Origin: Nepenthes gracilis
Lineage: Eukaryota; Streptophyta; Magnoliopsida; Caryophyllales; Nepenthaceae
Length of the DNA: 64,000 nt
Direction: 5' to 3'
Assembly (NCBI GenBank): GCA_033239525.1
Contig: BSYO01000014.1
Coordinates: 5,002,536-5,066,535 of the forward strand
Shown here: in pieces, positions 19,661 to 30,174 of the stretch
Layout: each line of letters begins with the position of its first letter
Position numbering within the stretch: position 1 is the stretch's first letter
Made by a program: the position numbers and the translations under genes
Notes under the pieces: generated by a model
What the model was told of the DNA's origin: nothing
Database searches by the model: none
Seen by the model: the letters and a program-made list of their open reading frames with translations, nothing else

Positions 19661-21416
19661 ATGGCTAACACCCCTGTTCCTCCTCAGGCGTCCGCCTCCC
19701 CCGTTCGTCCCCCACCCTCCTCTCCATTGAACATCGTCACTCCTTCTGTGAATCCCATTTCGAATCTGCCTTAGATTCGGATCCAGGGTTCCCTTATTCC
19801 CGAATCGCCTGCGACCCCGAAGCTCGCTCTCGACAAATCTGATGGTGTCGTTGTTCTCCCCCACTCTTGGGTTGATGTCGTCAAGAAGGATGGGGCTGGG
19901 CAGTGCTCCGAGTTGCACTTCTTCTCACACCATGCTTCCGTGTCCTCTGATGGCGCTCTTTCACCCCCGCCAGAGGTCATCGAACAAGGTAATGTATTTT
20001 GGGGCCATACCTTGGTAGGTTATTTTCTCAATATCTCTCCCCATTTCATGGCTGTGTCAAAGAGCTACATGAAAATATGGGCCCGTTGACTCAAGCAAAT
20101 CGGGCAACGAAGGCGGTTTCTTTTCTTTCGTTTCCCCCGGGAAGAGATGTTGAAGAAATGCTTGCGTCTTCCGGACCATGGATGTTCTCGGAAAAGCAAT
20201 CTTCCTCAAGCTGGTTGCTGCTGAATGGCCTTGACAAAAGAGGAACACAAGCGGTTCCCAATTTGGATTAAACAGTCGAACATACCGCTTCGAATTATGG
20301 ACTCAAATTTGGACTTAGCTGGGTATGAAGTGCGATTGGGATCCCTTCTGACTTGATCCCGGGTGCCGTATGGAGAATCTTTCCTTTGCAAAGATGTGTT
20401 GAAGTTGGTGTGGATGGGCGTTTCAGCTCCATATTTGTTCAAACTTGTCCGCTTACGAAGCTATTGCTATGGTGAATGTGGCATATAGCCGGAAGCCAAC
20501 TCGTTGTGCTCGATGCCTTGATTGGTCATATGGAATCAAAATGCATGTCCAAATCCGCAACAATCATCCTAGTACTTTCATCCTAGGCCTTTAGGTTCTG
20601 CCCTTGTCGATCTTGTTCAAAGTGACAGTGTTAGGCATCCTGAAACCATTGATGCAACTGTTCCAGTTTGTTCTGTTTCCTCCACATCTTACCTTAAAGT
20701 GGATACTGGTTGCCAATTGGCCGAGCCTCCAATCGACGCTGATGGTAATTCTGGCCATTGCCCCTCCTTGGCGAAGGCTGACCTTTCTTCCCAGGCCTCT
20801 GCCAATGTGAAGGCCTCCTTGGATACTGGTGGCCTTTCAGATGATCCAACCCCTGCTGATATGGGGGACTCCCATGCCCTAGCGGTCCTTGAATGTCCTT
20901 CCCATTCCTATATCTAATGAAGATCGGTATGCTGCCCTTGGATTGTATCCTCCGGCCCTGGCTGCGGTTAGTTTAACTAGCTCAACCCATCTTTCTCCAG
21001 CTACCTCCGTTGAGCAGAATAATTAGGCCCCCCTTGAGCAATTGAGGACCCAGAATGTTGAGGGGTCTCATATTACAGCTGCTGAAGTGGGAGGCTATGA
21101 CATCCCACCATCTGGCCCTCCTGATGCTCTTCTCATTGACCCTGAATCTGACTTTGATTATGAGGCAACGCCTAGCCCTATTTCTCGCTTGCTATCAAAG
21201 TATGGGCTGGCTTCCCTAAAGCAAGTGGATGCTGGCCCTACCAGCCCATGTGTATCCTCTGCTGAGGTGTGTATAGGCAAGGCCATCGACTACTCTAAAG
21301 AAAAATTCTTAAGTGTCAATGAGGCAATGGCCTTGGATTGTGAGACTTGGAAGCCTTCAAAATCCAGGAAAAAGAAAAAATCTAAAAAACCAAATCATCA
21401 TCAGGCCTTCTTTTGA
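19661..21416 (+). pseudogene. LINE ORF1, first part, decayed
   Basis: Starts MANTPVPPQAS in TCGGCCATGG context. The N-terminal and DUF4283-like regions are frameshifted (19660-20340). A zinc-knuckle region around 20500-20545 (RCARC..., then GHMESKC in another frame) corresponds to RCSRCHLLGHDEAQC at 23230. The last 124 codons are open: TPSPISRLLSKYGL, then CIGKAIDYSKEKFLSVNEAMALDCETWKPSKSRKKKKSKK, closely matching the ORF1 at 22384-24009, then a stop at 21414-21416. A second C-terminal module follows immediately. Confidence 0.75.
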
Positions 21417-22296
21417 TTTCTGTAAAGGACCATGTGGAGAAGAAAGTGGTGGCCCCGTGCGATCATGCTGCTGTGCAGATTGATGCTGAAATTATTGAGG
21501 AAGTCCCTGCCTCTCGTCCTACCCCTAGTTTGGGTAATGCCGGGGTTGCGGTGTGTGACCAGAATGGATTGCTTCCAGTTTCTGCTTCTGACCCAGTGGG
21601 GCTCTCGGATGCTGGCGCTGATTCTGTTTCCTTAAGGCCGGTTGCGATTGAGGGCCGTATGGAAGCCTATGGTCCAGAGGTTGCTGCAATTAGGTTGAAT
21701 TTGCCTGCTGCAGGTATTGATGTGGCTGCAGTGGCTCATGTCCCCTCAGTCTTGGCTCCAGAACTGGGTTGTGTTGGCGGTAATGCTGCTGATCTGTGTG
21801 GTCCTGAACCGGTGGCCTTGCTTTCAAACGTTGAAATCCCCTCTAAACCTGGGTCTGTGCTGGTTCCTCCTGTTGAGCTAACAAGCAATGCTCTTGTTTC
21901 TGCTTGTGGTTATAAGCTGGTTGATTATGATGTAACTCCCGAATTGATCAATCAGCTTACCCGCAAGTATTCCCTGGCCAATCCTGTCCAGGTTGAGCCT
22001 ACATCTGTGGGCCCTTGGAGTCCACAGGATGGTGATCAGCAGGGCGAGGTTCTGGAAACCATTGGTAAGAGTTTGCCCCCTCTAGATCCGGTTGTTTATG
22101 ATCCGGATAACTGTTTCATGGTGGAGACTTCCTTGTCCGGGGAAGATGAGGCTGATGAGGCTGACCCAATGTTTCAGGCCATCCAGTCATTACTCGATGC
22201 TGATGCATCTCAACAACTTTTTGAGGGCTTACATCCTGAACATCAAGACCTTATTCTCGATTTCCTGAACAGATGTTGGTACACTGTTAGCGAGAA
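21413..22296 (+). pseudogene. Second ORF1 C-terminal module, open until the inserted LINE
   Basis: An open frame of about 295 codons, overlapping the stop of the preceding frame in a different frame, so it is either a frameshifted extension or a fused second ORF1. It is Ala/Val/Pro-rich, then has DVTPELINQLTRKYSL, a variant of the SISRIxxKYxL motif, an acidic stretch, and a probable helical segment (FQAIQSLLDADASQQLF). It is cut at 22296 by the LINE with TSD ACACTGTTAGCGAGAA and continues at 25520. Confidence 0.6.
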
Positions 22297-22303
22297 AATG
22301 AGC

Positions 22304-22332
22304 AGAGAGAGAGATGCTCTCTTCTCTCTCTA
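22304..22332 (+). promoter_or_regulatory. 5' UTR hairpin of LINE
   Basis: AGAGAGAGA and TCTCTCTCT arms around TGCTCTCT, 8 nt from the mapped 5' end and about 50 nt before the ORF1 ATG. Its place at the very 5' end is set by the duplication. Confidence 0.7.
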
Positions 22333-22383
22333 AAATTTCAAATTCGTCCCGCCTGCGAATTTGAATTCTCGTCTCCGTCGGCC

Positions 22384-24009
22384 ATGGCCGGCCACCTCGA
22401 TCCCCCCTTGGGTCCTCTCCCGGGCTCCGTTTCCCCTGCCCCCTCTGTTCCTTCCTCTCCAAATGTTTCGGTGCCTTTGGGTCCTCTCTCTCCCGCTCCG
22501 GAAGGCCAGATTTTGGACGCTTCGAAACCTAAGGGTTTCGATTTCATTTCCGAAGGTCAGGCGCAAAGCTCCGCCCGATGGGCTGATATCGTTCGCAAGG
22601 ATAGTATTGAGGCACGAAATGAGCTGAAATTCTTCCCCCCTTTGGCCGGTGGGGCTGACTCGTCCATCATCTCTCCTCCGCCGGAGGTCATCAACGAAGG
22701 CCAATCTTTCTGGAGCTTTACTTTGGTAGCCCACTTCTTTGATTCCCCGCCTCACTATCTGGCGGTCAAAGCCATAGCAAAAAATATTTGGGCCCGATTC
22801 GGTCTCACACATACCGCTGGCAACGAATTTGGTTTTTTCTTCTTCCATTTCTCATCGATGGAGATGATGGAAAAATGTATTCAAGCCGGTCCATGGCTCT
22901 TGGCGGGGAAGGCTATCTTCCTTAAACGGTAGACGCTGGGCATGATTTTGAACAAGGATGAACTTAAACACTTCCTCATTTGGATCAAACTCCTCAATTT
23001 ACCGATTTAGTACTGGACCCATGCCGGCCTCAACTGGGTGGCTAGTGCGGTTGGTATTCCTTTTCAGCTCGACCCCCGGACGGCCCGTATGGAGAACGTC
23101 TCATTCACAAAAATCTGTGTTGAAGTGGGCGTCGATGGTCCCTTTCCCACAAGTATCACCATCAAATCTTGCCATGATTTGGCTCCCATAGTGGTGAAGG
23201 TGGAGTATAGCTGGAGGCCAATTAGGTGTAGTCGTTGCCATCTGTTGGGGCATGATGAAGCTCAATGCTATTCCAAGGATATGAAACCTCCAACAGGTAA
23301 TTCCCGCTCCAAATCCCCCATTTCTGTTCATGTGGAAAAAGTCCAAATGGTTCCCTCGCCATGCCCTGGGCACATGACCGATGATTGTGTTCCCAATTCA
23401 GTGGATGTTGTTGCCTTGAATCATCCGGTTTCCTCCCCGCATCCTATTGCTTCCCCGAAGGATGCTGATGACCTTAGTGGTTGTTGCGTGAGTTGTTCCC
23501 CTATTGGGGTTGTGATGGACTCTCAACCCCTCCCTGGTCTGCTGGCTCTCCCGAGCCCGGTTACCCCTGTTCCTGATCTGGCATCCCAGGCTCCCCTGGA
23601 CCCTATTGCCTGCTCCCTTGATGCATTGCTCTTGGCCCCTGTCCATGGTCTCTGTCTCCAGAGTTCCTCTGATGGCCTTGGGCAACAATTGCGCTCCTCG
23701 GATGCTCCAGGTTGCTTGGATGGCCATCCTGATGTGCAACTAAATGAATTGGTTATTGAATCTGATTCCGACAGTGTTCCGACTCCCAGTTCTATATCTC
23801 GAATTATTAAAAGATATGGATTGGAATCATCTAAGAATGGCGAAGCTGCCCCTGCATCTGAAATCTGTATGGGCCGGGCCGTAGACTATTCTAAAGAGAA
23901 ATTCATAAACGTTGATGAGGCGTTGGCTTTGGAATGCGACTCTTGGAAGCCATCTCGATCTCGTAGAAAGAACAAATCCAAAAAAGCCAAGGCATCCCCC
24001 AGATCCTAG
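22384..24009 (+). pseudogene. LINE ORF1 (gag-like), nearly intact with two in-frame TAG
   Basis: 541 codons in one frame from MAGHLDPP to KASPRS-stop, broken by only two TAG codons (22930-22932 and about 23008). The homologue at 8360 reads ARWTPGM where the first TAG lies, so TGG to TAG is likely. Layout: Pro/Ser-rich N-terminus; DUF4283-like domain about residues 100-235 (FWSFTLVAHFF, GPWLLAGKAIF, LDPRTARMENVSFTKICVEVG); CCHC knuckle CSRCHLLGHDEAQC (C-x2-C-x4-H-x4-C) near residue 285; variable linker; TPSSISRIIKRYGL near 465; DYSKEKFINVDEALALEC; basic end SRSRRKNKSKKAK. Plant LINE ORF1 proteins of this type are RNA-binding chaperones. No ORF2 follows. Confidence 0.85.
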
Positions 24010-25380
24010 GGGTTGTGCTGTTGGTTTCTGCGGTTTTTTTTGGCGTCTAATAATTTCAGCTATGTTGGTTAGCTCTCCTTTTTGTGGCTGGTTGGTTGAT
24101 ACTCCCTTGGGTGCTTGGGAGTGTGTCTGTTGGCATGTCCATCTGAAGGAATGGTTGAATTTTTTGGTGCTGGTGTTGGATGAGCTGTATTTATATTCCT
24201 GCTGTCGCGCCTTTTATGCCTTGCTCTGCATTGCCGAATGCAGAGATTTGGCGATGCTGATTGTTTGATAGAAGAGGCCTGATTGTTGTTGTAGTTGCAG
24301 TAGTGGGTTGACTCTGATATTAGCGTTCTGAGGGCTGAAGCCGTGGATGCTTTGCTGAATTCTTGTTCTGTTTCCCTGTCCTGGTTTGCAGCATGCTGAT
24401 ATTGGGTGGGGCAGTTTGCTGATGCCACTCTGCTGCTCTCCGTGGAATTTTTGATCTGTTGTATATGTATTTGCAGATCTTTGGGGTACTCTTCTTGTTG
24501 TATTGATCAGCCGGCTGGATTATGGTGGGTGTGTGCTGTGGAGATGGTAACTGCCTTGCTGTTAAAATAGTTGGCAGTGGTCATTGGGTCGGTTTTGGCT
24601 GGCTCTCTGTCTGTTGTTGTAACTGTGTAGCTTGACTGATTCTTGATTCTGGTCCTGAGTCTGCAGTTTGCCTGGCCACAGGCCAGCTGCTGAAGGTGCT
24701 TGCCCCTTCTCTGTTTGAGATTGCCGTATGGTTGCTGTGGGCTTGTGTTGTGGTGATGGAGCTGCTATGCTGTGGTGATGTGGCTGCCAATACATTGGCC
24801 GGTTCACTATTTTGCTGATGTTAATGTGAAGCTTGTTTGTTCCCTTGATAGGTTTCTTTGTGGAGTTGCAAACTCTACCTTGGTGAGTCCCTGGTAGTGT
24901 TCTCTGCCACAGCTGCTGTTGAAGGTGGATCGGGCTTTAGCTGTTGCTGGGTTCAACGACTTCGCTCCTGTCATTGCTGAGCCCATTCTGTGCTCTATGC
25001 TGATTTGTTGTTGCGTTAGATGCAGCAGGTTGTGGATATGCTGTCTGCTGGTATGTTGGTTGATGCCTTGGATTTAATGCTTTTGCTGCTATGGGGATGG
25101 GCAGTTTTGCTGATATGGTTGGCTGTTGATGGTGGGTGCTAGGAATGGCTGGCCACTATTCGCCTTGACTGAATCGGGGGCATATTTGGAGCGGGTGGAT
25201 GCTTCTCATGTGTTACCCGGATCGAATACGAAGATGTGGTTGGAGGTTCCCATTTTGATGCTACTACGGTGGCATTTCAGTTTTTTTTGTTTTTAAAGTT
25301 GTATAGTCTACCTTGGATATCTCTCCTTGGTGTGGTTTTCTTTCAATGTCCGTAACTCGTTTCATGATTTTGATCATGTT
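24010..25380 (+). other. TGCTG-rich 3' UTR of the ORF1-only LINE
   Basis: Non-coding DNA dominated by TGCTG, GATGCTG, TTGCTGATG and GTTGCTG words without a fixed period. The minus-strand frames are Gln/His-rich products of that composition. The same texture follows ORF1 or ORF2 in most TGCTG-type copies here. Confidence 0.7.
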
Positions 25381-25519
25381 GATGCTTGGGGTATGCCCTA
25401 ACTCGTTATTCTAAGACTAAGTTGGCAAAACACTTAGAGTTAGAACATCGTTTTTTGTAATTTTTATTCCATTTAATTCATTAAACTTACTTACCAAAAA
25501 AAAACACTGTTAGCGAGAA

Positions 25520-25899
25520 GGCAAAGTCGGAATTCAAATCATCTTATTCCTTGGATGAGAAGGATCAGGACTTCTCCACAAGTGCTTATTTGGCAGCTCT
25601 CAGAATGTTATTGATTGGTGAAGGTTCTCAAATCCACATTGCCTCCTTGTCCCCTGTCATGGAGAAGGTTGTTTTTGGGTACCTGTCCTCTCTGTTGAAA
25701 GAGATATCGACCTTCTCGGCATCTGAATTTAGCAATATGGCGGAATTATTGGCCGGTCTCCACAGTTCTGCCTCTAAGACCTCTCCGATGCGGCATGATC
25801 AAAGAGGTACTGCAGAGGATTGCCCCCATGTTTCGTCAGAGCTTGATGGTACTTGGCAGTATGCCAAGTCCCGGAGAAGGCAAAAATCTAAGCCCATGA
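25520..25899 (+). pseudogene. ORF1 end of the 19575-27517 LINE (continues at 27041)
   Basis: Continuation of the 21413-22296 frame after the inserted LINE: DEKDQDFSTSAYLAALRMLL..., a Leu-rich probably helical segment, then GTWQYAKSRRRQKSKPM, a basic end like the other ORF1 C-termini. At 25899 a copy with TSD TCTAAGCCCATGA is inserted; the native end resumes at 27041 as TIRVPHS-stop (about 27056). Confidence 0.7.
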
Positions 25900-27028
25900 A
25901 GTATCATCACTGATGCTGGAATGTTGATCAGCTCAGCATGCTGGTGGTGGGTGGCTCATGCCGTAATTGGCAGAACTGGTTGTTTAGTGATGTGTTGTGC
26001 CTCCTGAAGGTGTGGCACCTGGTGCTGTTGGACGCTGCTATTCAGTTTATGTCATTGGTAGCTGTGGCCGAATTCAAGCCTGCTGGTGGAGTTGGCTACT
26101 GCTCCTGAAGCTAGTGGTTGATCTTCCCATCTTCACTCTGATATTGCAGCCGGTGGCTGCATATCAGGTTTGACTTGGGATTGTGAGGAGTCTGATTTGG
26201 AGTTTGCTTCGGCTGTCCTAAATTCGCTGGTGCCTAGCCTGAAGTTTTTTTTTTTTCCTGAAGATCTGTGCAGTGGTGTTGGAGCTGACCTGCTGATCTA
26301 GGACTGCTGCTTTTACTTATGCCGATAGTTGCAGTTGGGTGAAGGAACTCAGGTGATGGTGTTGCTAGTGGTGCCGCCGATAGTTACAGGGGCCAGCTGC
26401 TTAGCCCCTGTGGTGATTGTTCCTTGCTGACACAGTTGTCCATTCATTGCCCTGCTGCTGATGATGGATCCACTATCGACATGAGGGAGGATGCCTTGCT
26501 CTCCCTGCTGCTGGGAAAGTGCGGCTGCTGAAAGCAGCTGCAGCCATATGGGATGTTAAAATCTGCATGGGAGGACTGTTCTGATGTTCCTTTCCATGAT
26601 GCCGATGCTGTTGCTGTTCCTGCCTTTGTCACTGCAATGGATGGTTGCTGCAGTCATGAGATGCACTGCTTTTGACTGAGATGCGGACATGGCTCTGCTA
26701 CTGGTTTTGGCTGGGTGTTAATCCAGCTTTAATATTGCCCTTGGTTTGGCATGCTTTTGTTTGGAATAGCTGGGAGTTTTTTTTGTGCTGCTGATGTTGT
26801 TGCAGCCTTTTGCCTGTCGTGCAATGCTGTTGCATATTTATTATGGATGTTTGTAGATCGTTGTCCTCCTAGAGGCGTTTTATGTATTTTCTAATGTACC
26901 GTTTGCTCGGGATATGCCCTAACTCTTCATGTTTTAAATCCAAGTCAAAATACTTGGAGATAAAACATTAAATTTGTAATTTTTTTCTCCCATCATTTCA
27001 AAATACTTACTTACCAAAAAAAAAAAAA
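25900..27028 (+). mobile_element. 3' UTR-only TGCTG-type copy with TSD
   Basis: TCTAAGCCCATGA (with preceding A residues) at 25887-25899 and 27029-27041 flanks a 1.1-kb non-coding unit: TGCTG-rich body, GTCCTCCTAGAGG, GCTCGGGATATGCCC, hairpin at about 26930-26967, TTACTTACC-poly(A). It split the last codons of ORF1. Confidence 0.9.
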
Positions 27029-27517
27029 TCTAAGCCCATGACCATTCGGGTCCCTCATTCATGAGAGCCTGGAGGCATAGGGCCTGGCATGTGGCCGGCT
27101 CTTTGTTTAGGCCTTTCTGCTATTTTTGCTCCTTGCTGCTGTCCATTATATTTCTTTTGCTGATGCTGGACACCCTGGAAGTATATTGCTGATGATGGTG
27201 ATGCCGGTTTGGCTTGCTGACATGGCATGTATATTGCCTTTTATGAGTAAATGGGCTTCTGGGCAGGTTATGCATGCTGATTTGGCTCGTCTTCTTTTTG
27301 CCATTTGGCACACTGCTGTTGATCTATTTTGATTCGGTTGTTTTTCAATATGTCATGCCAAGGTTCATGGTCTTTGATCTGGACCTTTCCATGTGTTTTG
27401 GGGTACTCCCCTTTCCTCTTTGCCCTAATCTCAAGTTGGCAAAACACTTGAAATTAGGTCAAAGTTTTGTAAATTTCCTTTAAATTTAATGCAATTACTT
27501 ACTTACCAAAAAAAAAT

Positions 27518-27773
27518 TATTATCTAGCTGTAAATAGCTCTATGTTGCTGGATAGTTTCTTATATCTATGCTGTCAGCTTTTTTTTTTGGTAAGCATATC
27601 TATGCTGTCAGCATGTTTTTTGGGTGGCTATGGCCTTCCCTGAGGGTGCCCGGTATTTGAGCTATTGGCCTGCCTCTTCTTTTTATTGTGCTCGTGCTTC
27701 TGGTTTCCAGAAGCTATTCTGGTAGGCGTTGCGGTTGCTTCTGCTATGTTCTAACTATGCTTGCTCACAATAG
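27518..27773 (+). other. Flanking TGCTG-rich non-coding DNA
   Basis: Between the tail at 27517 and the next TSD-bounded LINE. It appears to be part of an older element whose continuation is at 32733-33370. It holds the ultra-short insertion at 27579-27595. Confidence 0.4.
27579..27595 (-). mobile_element. Ultra-short 17-bp insertion (T10GGTAAGC) with 17-bp TSD
   Basis: ATATCTATGCTGTCAGC at 27562-27578 and 27596-27612, perfect, with only the reversed last bases of the tail between. Confidence 0.93.
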
Positions 27774-27779
27774 GGGGTT

Positions 27780-28037
27780 GGTCAGGAGACAAGTGACGAT
27801 GATCAGGTGTTAACAGCAGCTGATCCGTTGCCCATTTCACTGCTGTCGGAGATAGAAGATCCTGTCTCCTGGCCAATTGTTGTTGCTGCTGCTGGTCCCT
27901 CCGATGAGCTAAAGGCTTGCCTCGGCCAGCTAGATCCTATCCCTTGTGTGCTTTCAGCTAACTCTGAGTCTCAACCACTGAGTGTAACCAGCAGGGAGTC
28001 TCCCGAGCTGCTGGTTTCTTTGCATCTCCTTGACTCC
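27780..28037 (+). pseudogene. ORF1 fragment (continues at 30175)
   Basis: Open frame with TSDDDQVLTAADPLPISLLSE... and ending VSLHLLDS at the insertion point. Composition and position match the variable linker of ORF1; no DUF4283-like domain or knuckle is present because of 5' truncation. Confidence 0.55.
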
Positions 28038-30158
28038 TTTTTTTTTTTTTGGTAAGTGATTTGGATTAATGAGAGAAAAATTTTATAAGTAGTGATTTAT
28101 TTTCAAGTGTTTTTCCGACTTTGGGATAAATCAAAGTGTTTTTCCGCAAAGGCATGCCCAAGCACATTGATACAATGAATGAAACCAACAGAGAAACAAA
28201 AATGCTGGAATTCACTCAATACAATCAAAACACTCTAACATCAGTAGAGCAGTTCCTAAACAAAACATGCCAATCCACGGGCACAACCAAAAGTTTACAA
28301 CAGGAGATCTATTCACCAACTGCTGTAGCATCAACGCCAATCCAGTAATTCCGGGTCACAGCAGCAAGGAAACTGTCAAGTGACTAATCAGCACTGCCAC
28401 AAATTCCAGTCAGGAGATACATCATACCATGAGAAGCAGAGGATATTCCATACAAATATGCAACAGCAGCTGCCAGTCCATCACAGCAAAAACCGCACCA
28501 AACTACCATCAGCAGCTACTCAGATTCAGCAGCCACCGACAGCAGCAAAGATCAATCACAATGGGCACAGCACATTCTGAATTCAGCCAAAGCATCAATC
28601 GCTTGCATCAGGAAATATGCATCAGCAATCTAAATTGGTCAGCAGGGACAGCACCCGGAATCAGCATCTGCCAGCAGGCCAGTCAGCAAAATCCACGAGC
28701 TCATCAAAAGCAACAGCTGGAACATAAATACCAACCATCCCCAGCACCAAACCTAATGAGCAGATTCAGAGAGACAATCCCTTCCAAACCACTACCAGGC
28801 ACTCAAACAACAGCACAACTCATTTGCAAAGCGATATATACTGATAGCATCAGCTAATTATCCCCAACCAATGTTCAACACTTTCCAGCATCAGAAAAGG
28901 AGACAGTTGGAGGAAACTTGAGAGCAGCATCAGCTAACTGCATCAAAACAACAACTCCAAATGAGCTTCAATCCAGCTTCAGATTCAGCAGCACTCCAGC
29001 ATCAGCCTTCGAGTAACGTAGCCAGCATACCAGCAACAGCAAAACGAAATTTGACAGCAGATCCTTCAGCATACCACTGGGGCACAGTCAGCTTCAAGAT
29101 TCATCATGAACTACCAACCGGAAGAAACAGCAACCCAATCGGCAGCAAGATTTCACTGCCAACATAAAAAAACCAACTGCAGCAGCACCACTACAGATTC
29201 CACTGCCAATAACAGATAGTAAATGGCAAATAGACAGGCCAAGCCTATTCCACCGCCCCAGAAGGTTCACCAGCATCCAAACAAGGCCACGCCAACTCTT
29301 CAGCACCCCAGCATAGAGTTCCAAATCCAGAGCTGCACGGTCCCCCTTCCCGTCCAACTGGAATGAACGCCACAAGTAAAGGAGCAGCAGAGCCAGCATC
29401 ACTGGACAGTCGTCTGCGACAAAACCAAAGAGCAACACAAGAGCCAATTCTAGCTTCAGATAGTCGCACCCAAAGCCAAAGAACAGCAGGCTCAGATTCT
29501 CCCATCAAAAGAGCATCCCAACGATTCCATCTGCAACACTCCAGAAGTGGCAACAGTTCAAGAACGGACAGCAACAAATGCCGGAGCACCACAAGGAAAC
29601 CAGAAACAGGGGCTCTCAGCCCCTTCAACCAGAGCAAGGAAGTCAGTCAAAATCGGAGGCGAGACACCCTAAATAATCGAATTTCAAAACTGAAATTTGA
29701 TATGCAAAATATGGAAATAAAGCAACAGAAAAGGAACCGTAAGAAATCCCAAAGGGAGGTCAGAGCTCCACGCTGATACGGCCGCAATAGATGGGATAAA
29801 GGCTCCTGCAGAAGCCCCAATCAGCTCCAGCCCGAACACCAGGCCAGCTCCAGCAGATGATGAAAAAAGCTAACGAGCAAGGACCTTCATCCCAAACTGG
29901 TACAATGTCTAGGAAACATCCATTACGGACAGAGGTGGTAGTATCGACCCAAGAACACAGCTAAGGGTTCGAATCGAGAAGGAAGGGAAGCAATCCGGTG
30001 AGAGCTACGAGTCTCAGAGGATGAAGACAACGGAGCTTCAGAAGATGCATAGGTCGAGACTGCCAGATCTGAAGCCCGGAAAGGGCAGAGCGGGGAAGAC
30101 GGAAACCGAGAAGGAAACGGGAGGAGCAACCAGGAGACCGGCCGTGGCCGGCTCCAAG
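28038..30158 (-). mobile_element. 2.1-kb minus-strand LINE deletion derivative with TSD
   Basis: GCATCTCCTTGACTCC (28022-28037) and GCATCTCCCTGACTCC (30159-30174), 15 of 16 matching. The minus strand starts with GCCACGGCCGGTCTCCTGG, resembling the ORF1 start of the 6111 LINE (GCCATGGCCGGCCTCCCGG). After about 350 bp of degraded ORF1 start it passes to CAGCAGC/TGCTG-rich 3' UTR and ends in the tail (hairpin about 28094-28134, poly(T) 28038-28050). Same layout as 6111-12075 and 12428-14085. Confidence 0.85.
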
Positions 30159-30174
30159 GCATCTCCCTGACTCC

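Larger units (their letters stand above)
22297..25503 (+). mobile_element. TSD-bounded 3.2-kb ORF1-only LINE
   Basis: ACACTGTTAGCGAGAA at 22281-22296 and 25504-25519 defines both ends exactly. The element starts AATGAGCAGAGAG, has a 5' hairpin (22304-22332), ORF1 (22384-24009), about 1.3 kb of TGCTG-rich 3' UTR, and the complete tail (GGGGTATGCCC near 25388, hairpin about 25408-25446, poly(A) to 25503). Since the 5' end is present and ORF2 is absent, it is not a 5' truncation. Confidence 0.92.
19575..27517 (+). mobile_element. ORF1-only LINE hosting two nested insertions
   Basis: 5' hairpin at 19581-19610, ORF1 from 19661, interrupted by a second LINE at 22297-25503 and by a 3' UTR-only copy at 25900-27028. 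ORF1 ends at about 27056. A short 3' UTR and tail follow (GGGGTACTCCCC near 27400, hairpin CCTAATCTCAAGT/ACTTGAAATTAGG at 27422-27460, poly(A) to 27517). Without insertions the unit is about 3.6 kb. I found no outer duplication, so both ends are provisional. No ORF2. Confidence 0.65.

Noticed and set aside
28380..29776. Gln/Ser-rich plus-strand frames (for example 28429-28857 and 29363-29776)
   Set aside because: They are antisense to a minus-strand TGCTG-rich 3' UTR; CAGCA composition gives long Gln/His/Ser frames. No conserved domain.
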